Below, piece after piece: positions 60,360 to 64,000 of a stretch of DNA of 64,000 nucleotides. The position numbers and the translations under genes are program-made. Below the pieces are notes generated by a model that saw only the letters and a list, made by a program, of their open reading frames with translations, made no database searches and was not told the DNA's origin. The DNA is from JBCBKP01 sp038521625 (GTDB lineage: Bacteria > Planctomycetota > Phycisphaerae > Phycisphaerales > UBA1924): NCBI GenBank assembly GCA_038521625.1, contig JBCBKP010000012.1, positions 1-64,000 on the forward strand. Reading direction: 5' to 3'. How positions within the stretch are numbered: the first letter of the stretch is position 1; each line of letters opens with the position of its first letter.

Positions 60360-60992
60360 ATGAAGACGATGATCGCCACCCTGGCGACAGTCGCCGGCTC
60401 CGCCGCCGGCCAGGTCACGCTGTACAGCGCTGACTTCTCGCAGATCGTCAGCATCGACCACACCACGACCGGCAACGCACTGGAGTCGAGCCCGCAGAAC
60501 GGCGCCAACTTCACGCTGTCGTACCCGAGCACCCCGGCCAGCGACACGACCCGCAACTTCTTCGAGACGACCGGCAACTCGCTGATCTCGAGCGACTTCG
60601 GCGGCGCTCACCGCTTCGAGAGCTTCGACATCGACGTCTCGAACTTCAACTCGGTCGACGTCGACTTCCTCGCCGACTTCGTCGGCACCGCCTCGTTCAA
60701 CAACTCGCCGACTGAGTTCTTCCAGTACTTCTTCACGCTGGACAACGGCGCCGACCAGGAGCTGTTCTTCTTCACCGACGACCCCAACGGCCCGAACCTG
60801 AACTTCAACGGCTCGATCGACGTCAGCGGCGCCTCGACCCTGACCATCGGCATCAACGCCAACGCCAACGGCGCGGGCGACGGCTTCGAGCTCACCTCGG
60901 CCATCGTCTCGGGCACCCCGATCCCCGCCCCGGGCGTCGCCGCCATCGCCGGCGTCGCCGGCCTGGCCGCGGCCCGCCGCCGCCGCGCCTGA
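60360..60992 (+). CDS. Exported protein with C-terminal sorting tail
   Basis: This 210-aa protein has a signal peptide (MKTMIATLATVAGSAAGQ) and a body rich in Ser/Thr/Asn and Phe (FNSVDVDFLADFVGTASFNN). The tail PIPAPGVAAIAGVAGLAAAR plus RRR is of the planctomycete sorting type also seen at 27186 and in the decayed gene at 28763. GGAGAGAGGA precedes the ATG. It diverges from hflX and is followed by a strong terminator. Its role is unknown. Confidence 0.82.
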   Translation: MKTMIATLATVAGSAAGQVTLYSADFSQIVSIDHTTTGNALESSPQNGANFTLSYPSTPASDTTRNFFETTGNSLISSDFGGAHRFESFDIDVSNFNSVDVDFLADFVGTASFNNSPTEFFQYFFTLDNGADQELFFFTDDPNGPNLNFNGSIDVSGASTLTIGINANANGAGDGFELTSAIVSGTPIPAPGVAAIAGVAGLAAARRRRA

Positions 60993-61028
60993 TCCCGAGA
61001 GCGGGACAGACAACCAGAGATCGCACGA

Positions 61029-61056
61029 GGGCGGGGGCTTGCTCCCGCCCTTTTCT
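61029..61056 (+). terminator. Rho-independent terminator
   Basis: A 7-bp stem GGGCGGG (61029-61035) with CCCGCCC (61044-61050), followed by TTTTCTT. It lies 37 bases after the stop at 60992. Confidence 0.88.
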
Positions 61057-61229
61057 TGTTCAGGCCACCGAACGCCGTTCGAACCCACGCGTCCCGGCCG
61101 GAACAGAGCGGTGCCGAACGCGGTGAACCACCCCGGCGCGCGCCCGGTCCACCATCCCGCGCTACGACAGCATCCGTACGCTTGATGATGCGAATCCGTA
61201 CCGGATCCGAACGCCCCAAGGAGACCAAC

Positions 61230-62528
61230 GTGCCGAGCCCGTTCATTCGTTCGATCGTCGCCCTGGCATCGACCGCGCTCACCGCCAACGCCGCCATGTC
61301 GGCAACCGAGCCGCCGAGCGACGAGCGTGTCGCCGAGGTCATCGTCGCGCACCAGGACAAGATCGCCGGGCTGATCGAGGGCGGGATGGACCCGGTGCAG
61401 GCCGTCTTCGAGTCGGCCGAGGGCGCGACCCAGGACCTCGCGATCGAGGAGATGTCCGGCCTCCAGCTGCTCCGCCTGACGATCAACGCGCTCGCGACGG
61501 ACCCAGCGATCGCCGCGCGGGTCTTCGAGCGGCTCGACCAGCTCAAGGACACCGAGGGGAGCGAGTCTCTCGCAGCCCGCAGCGCCCTGGTGATGCTCGC
61601 CCTTACTGGCGGCCGCCCGGGCGTGACTCCGCAGTCGATCACCGCGGAGATGGGCGCGATCCTCGACAGCGAATCCCTGGGCGAGGCGCTCCGCGACGGC
61701 GGCGTGGAGCCGCTCGGCTTCCTGATGCAGGCGACGATCCCGCCCCAGGCGCTCGGGGCGTACAGGGGCCGGCTCGAGCGGCTGTTCGGCCTGGTCGGCG
61801 AGGACACGCACCCGCAGACCGCGGTCTTCCTCGCCGCCGCATGGGAGCTGCTCGAGCCGCTCGGCGTCGACGAGGAGCTGCGCCAGAGCTCGCGGCGCGC
61901 GCTCGTCGCATCGATGAAGGCCGGCCGGGACGCGGTCCTCGCGGATCCCATCTACGACGACGCGGTCGTCGAGCAGCTCGATTACACCGTCGGCGCGCTC
62001 GAGAGCCCGTTCATGCGCGGCGAGCTCGTCGGCAACCCGGCCCCCGATATCGAGTTCATCTGGTCGAGCGGCGGCGACCTCGAGTCGCTCAATGACCTCC
62101 GCGGGAAGGTCGTCATCATCGATTTCTGGGCGACCTGGTGCGGACCGTGCATCGTCACGTTCCCGCAGATCCGAACGCTGGTCGAGCACTACGAGGGCTT
62201 CGACGTGCGCGTGATCGGCCTCACGAGCCTCCAGGGCTTCCACGCGCAGCCGGGCGGCGGACAGATCAATACGCAGGGCGACCCGGAACAAGAGTTCGAG
62301 CTGATGCGCGGGTTCATGGCCGGCCAGGGCATGACCTGGCCCGTCGTCTTCTCCGAGACGAACGTCTACAACCCCGACTACGGCGTGCGGGGGATCCCGC
62401 ACGTCACGATCGTGGCGCCGGACGGGACCGTCCGCCACAACGGCCTCCACCCGGCCGAGCCGTTCGAGGGGAAGACCCAGAAGATCGACGCGATCCTGCG
62501 CGAATTCAGCCTGCCCGTCCCCGAATAG
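61230..62528 (+). CDS. Secreted TlpA-like thioredoxin-fold protein
   Basis: This 432-aa protein has a signal peptide (VPSPFIRSIVALASTALTAN) after a GTG with AAGGAG six bases upstream. The first 250 residues are helical and of unknown family (IAGLIEGGMDPVQAVFESAE). Residues about 270-430 form a TlpA/ResA-like domain: GNPAPDIEFIWSSGGDLESL, active site WATWCGPC, and GIPHVTIVAPDGTVRHNG with cis-Pro before. Members reduce or isomerise disulfides outside the cytoplasm. It lies 51 bases before the processing-peptidase gene. Confidence 0.9.
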   Translation: MPSPFIRSIVALASTALTANAAMSATEPPSDERVAEVIVAHQDKIAGLIEGGMDPVQAVFESAEGATQDLAIEEMSGLQLLRLTINALATDPAIAARVFERLDQLKDTEGSESLAARSALVMLALTGGRPGVTPQSITAEMGAILDSESLGEALRDGGVEPLGFLMQATIPPQALGAYRGRLERLFGLVGEDTHPQTAVFLAAAWELLEPLGVDEELRQSSRRALVASMKAGRDAVLADPIYDDAVVEQLDYTVGALESPFMRGELVGNPAPDIEFIWSSGGDLESLNDLRGKVVIIDFWATWCGPCIVTFPQIRTLVEHYEGFDVRVIGLTSLQGFHAQPGGGQINTQGDPEQEFELMRGFMAGQGMTWPVVFSETNVYNPDYGVRGIPHVTIVAPDGTVRHNGLHPAEPFEGKTQKIDAILREFSLPVPE

Positions 62529-62579
62529 AATGCGACAGCGGCCTCGGTCGCTGCCCCGACCCACCCGGAGGACCCGACG

Positions 62580-64000
62580 ATGCGGAAGACCGACAAGCAC
62601 GATCGACGCCGCACGCCCTGGACGACCAAGGCGCTCGTCGGCATCCTGGGCCTCGCCGTCGCCGGCTCGAGCCTGGCGGTCGCCTCCCGCGAGGCGAGCA
62701 ACGACTACACGCTGCTCGACCCGGTGATCGACGTGCTCGGGCTGGTCCGCCGCTACAGCGTCGAGCCGCCGAGCGACGAGGACCTGCAGGCCGGCGCGAT
62801 CCGCGGCCTGCTCGAGGCGCTCGACGACCCCTACGCGACCTACGTGCCGCCCGAGTTCAACGAGGACTTCAACAAGGAGCTAACCGGCGAGTACGTCGGC
62901 ATCGGCGCCGAGGTCGTCTACCGCGACAACGCGCTCGAGATCGTGACGCCGCTCGACGGCTCGCCGGCGCTGCGGGCGGGGATCCGCGCGGGCGATCGCG
63001 TGACCTCGATCGCCGGACAGAGCACCGAGGGACGCACCGCCGATCAGTGCATCGAGCTGCTCAAGGGCACGCCCGGCACCGACGTCGAGCTCGTCGTCGA
63101 GCGCGGCGGAGAACTCGTCCCGATCGTCGTCGAGCGCGGCGAGATCCAGACGCTCTCGGTGCGCGGCTTCCAGCGTGACCCCGAGACCGACGAGTGGCGG
63201 TTCCTGATCGACGCGGATCGCGAGATCGCGTACGTCCGCCTGAGCCGCTTCACGCCCTCGAGCTACACCGAGCTGCGAAACGCGCTGCGAACGGTGGGCG
63301 CCGCGCGCGGCGACCTCGGCGGCCTGATCCTCGATCTCAGGTTCAACGGCGGCGGCGTGCTCGAGGGCGCGGTCCAGATGGCTGACCTCTTCCTCGATTC
63401 CGGCACCATCGTCTCGACCCGCGGCCGCGCCTACGAGGACTCCGCAGCGTCGGCGCGACGCTCCGGCACGCTCCCGGACTTCCCGATGATCGTCCTGATC
63501 AACGGCTCCAGCGCGAGCGCCAGCGAGGTGCTGGCCGGCGCCCTCCAGGACAACGGCCGCGCGAAGATCCTCGGCACTCGGAGCTTCGGCAAGGGCAGCG
63601 TCCAGACCGTGCGCCCCCTGAGCGGCTCGGCGTCTGGCGCGATCCTGAAGCTGACCGAGCAGCGCTACTACCTGCCCTCGGGCCGGAGCATCAGCCGCAC
63701 CGACGACTCGGCCGAGTGGGGCGTGGACCCCTCGCCCGGCTTCTTCGTCTCGATCACCGCGGACGAGACCGAGGACCTGCTGCGGATCCGACGCGAGCAG
63801 GAGATCATCGGCGGCGACGGCAACATCGACGCCATGACCCTCGACGAGGCGCTCGACGCCCTCGCCGACCCGCAGCTCGACGCGGCGGTGAACTCGATTC
63901 GCGACCGGCTCGAGACCGGCGATTGGATCACCCCGCGGGCGGAAGACGTCGGCTTCGACCAAGCCGCCGCCGAGGCGCTCGTCGAGGCACGCCGGGCCAG
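62580..64000 (+). CDS. C-terminal processing peptidase (S41), partial at window end
   Basis: This frame runs off the window after 473 codons without a stop. The N-terminus has a membrane signal-anchor (ALVGILGLAVAGSSLAVAS). A PDZ domain (GEYVGIGAEVVYRDNALEIV) and the S41 core follow: YVRLSRFTPSSYTELRNALR, LDLRFNGGGVLEGAVQMADL, catalytic Ser in LINGSSASASEVLAGALQD and Lys in SFGKGSVQTVRPLSG. GGAGG precedes the ATG. Enzymes of this type cut proteins at their C-termini in the periplasm. It may be co-transcribed with the preceding thioredoxin gene. Confidence 0.93.
   Translation, partial: MRKTDKHDRRRTPWTTKALVGILGLAVAGSSLAVASREASNDYTLLDPVIDVLGLVRRYSVEPPSDEDLQAGAIRGLLEALDDPYATYVPPEFNEDFNKELTGEYVGIGAEVVYRDNALEIVTPLDGSPALRAGIRAGDRVTSIAGQSTEGRTADQCIELLKGTPGTDVELVVERGGELVPIVVERGEIQTLSVRGFQRDPETDEWRFLIDADREIAYVRLSRFTPSSYTELRNALRTVGAARGDLGGLILDLRFNGGGVLEGAVQMADLFLDSGTIVSTRGRAYEDSAASARRSGTLPDFPMIVLINGSSASASEVLAGALQDNGRAKILGTRSFGKGSVQTVRPLSGSASGAILKLTEQRYYLPSGRSISRTDDSAEWGVDPSPGFFVSITADETEDLLRIRREQEIIGGDGNIDAMTLDEALDALADPQLDAAVNSIRDRLETGDWITPRAEDVGFDQAAAEALVEARRA

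Noticed and set aside
1..64000. CRISPR arrays, rRNA genes, insertion sequences, prophage
   Set aside because: No regularly spaced repeats, no transposase, integrase or phage genes, and no rRNA-like sequence were seen on reading through the window.

Overview
The window looks like a chromosome segment from a planctomycete of the class Phycisphaerae. The grounds are a very high GC content, exported proteins ending in a dockerin-like repeat of the Phycisphaerae GC type, short C-terminal sorting tails of the form P-x-P-G plus a hydrophobic stretch plus RRRR, a DUF1800/DUF1501 secretion-type gene pair, a planctomycete-type ECF sigma factor next to a Ser/Thr kinase with TPR-like repeats, and a hopanoid gene set. 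The genus cannot be read from the sequence. No phage, IS element, CRISPR array or rRNA was seen.

Layout. 1-268: a 91-bp inverted repeat ending in the 3' half of a tRNA-Ala. 298-5506: an exported dockerin-type protein diverging from a large MscS-type channel. 5706-7982: an overlapping trio (acidic coiled-coil exported protein, ECF sigma factor, single-pass membrane protein). 8074-9354: tRNA-Ser and an FAD oxidoreductase. 9686-13637: a two-gene unit of a membrane-anchored protein and a caspase-fold protease, then a TPR lipoprotein. 13680-19898 (minus strand): a metal ABC transporter operon whose two permeases each carry a DtxR-like C-terminal domain, a TerB/DUF697 protein downstream, and a separate DtxR-family repressor upstream with a palindromic operator over the transporter promoter. 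20070-27076: a hybrid histidine kinase, a secreted M20 amidohydrolase, a polysaccharide flippase and the dTDP-sugar genes rmlA and rmlB. 27186-33764: a sorting-tail protein, sigma factor, kinase and LOG-family gene, with two damaged genes (one with an internal TAG and a frameshift, one lacking its 5' end). 33879-36464: reverse transsulfuration pair. 36610-46084: sulfotransferase and the hopanoid region (hpnA, shc, hpnH, hpnG, idi, squalene synthase family). 46086-51266: MBL-fold lipoprotein and the DUF1800/DUF1501 pair. 51389-52553: ArsR regulator and an exported arsenate-reductase-like protein. 53259-58118: M1 peptidase, DUF6702-like protein and an Nramp-related transporter. 58141-64000: tRNA-Thr, a small Cys-rich protein, hflX, a sorting-tail protein, a secreted TlpA-like thioredoxin and a C-terminal processing peptidase cut by the window end.

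The least ordinary parts are the membrane protein/caspase pair at 9686-13112, the permease-DtxR fusions with their operator at 14737-19203, the Nramp relative without the usual metal-site motifs, and the two decayed genes around the sigma/kinase locus. Assignments rest on reading motifs by eye; no database search was run.
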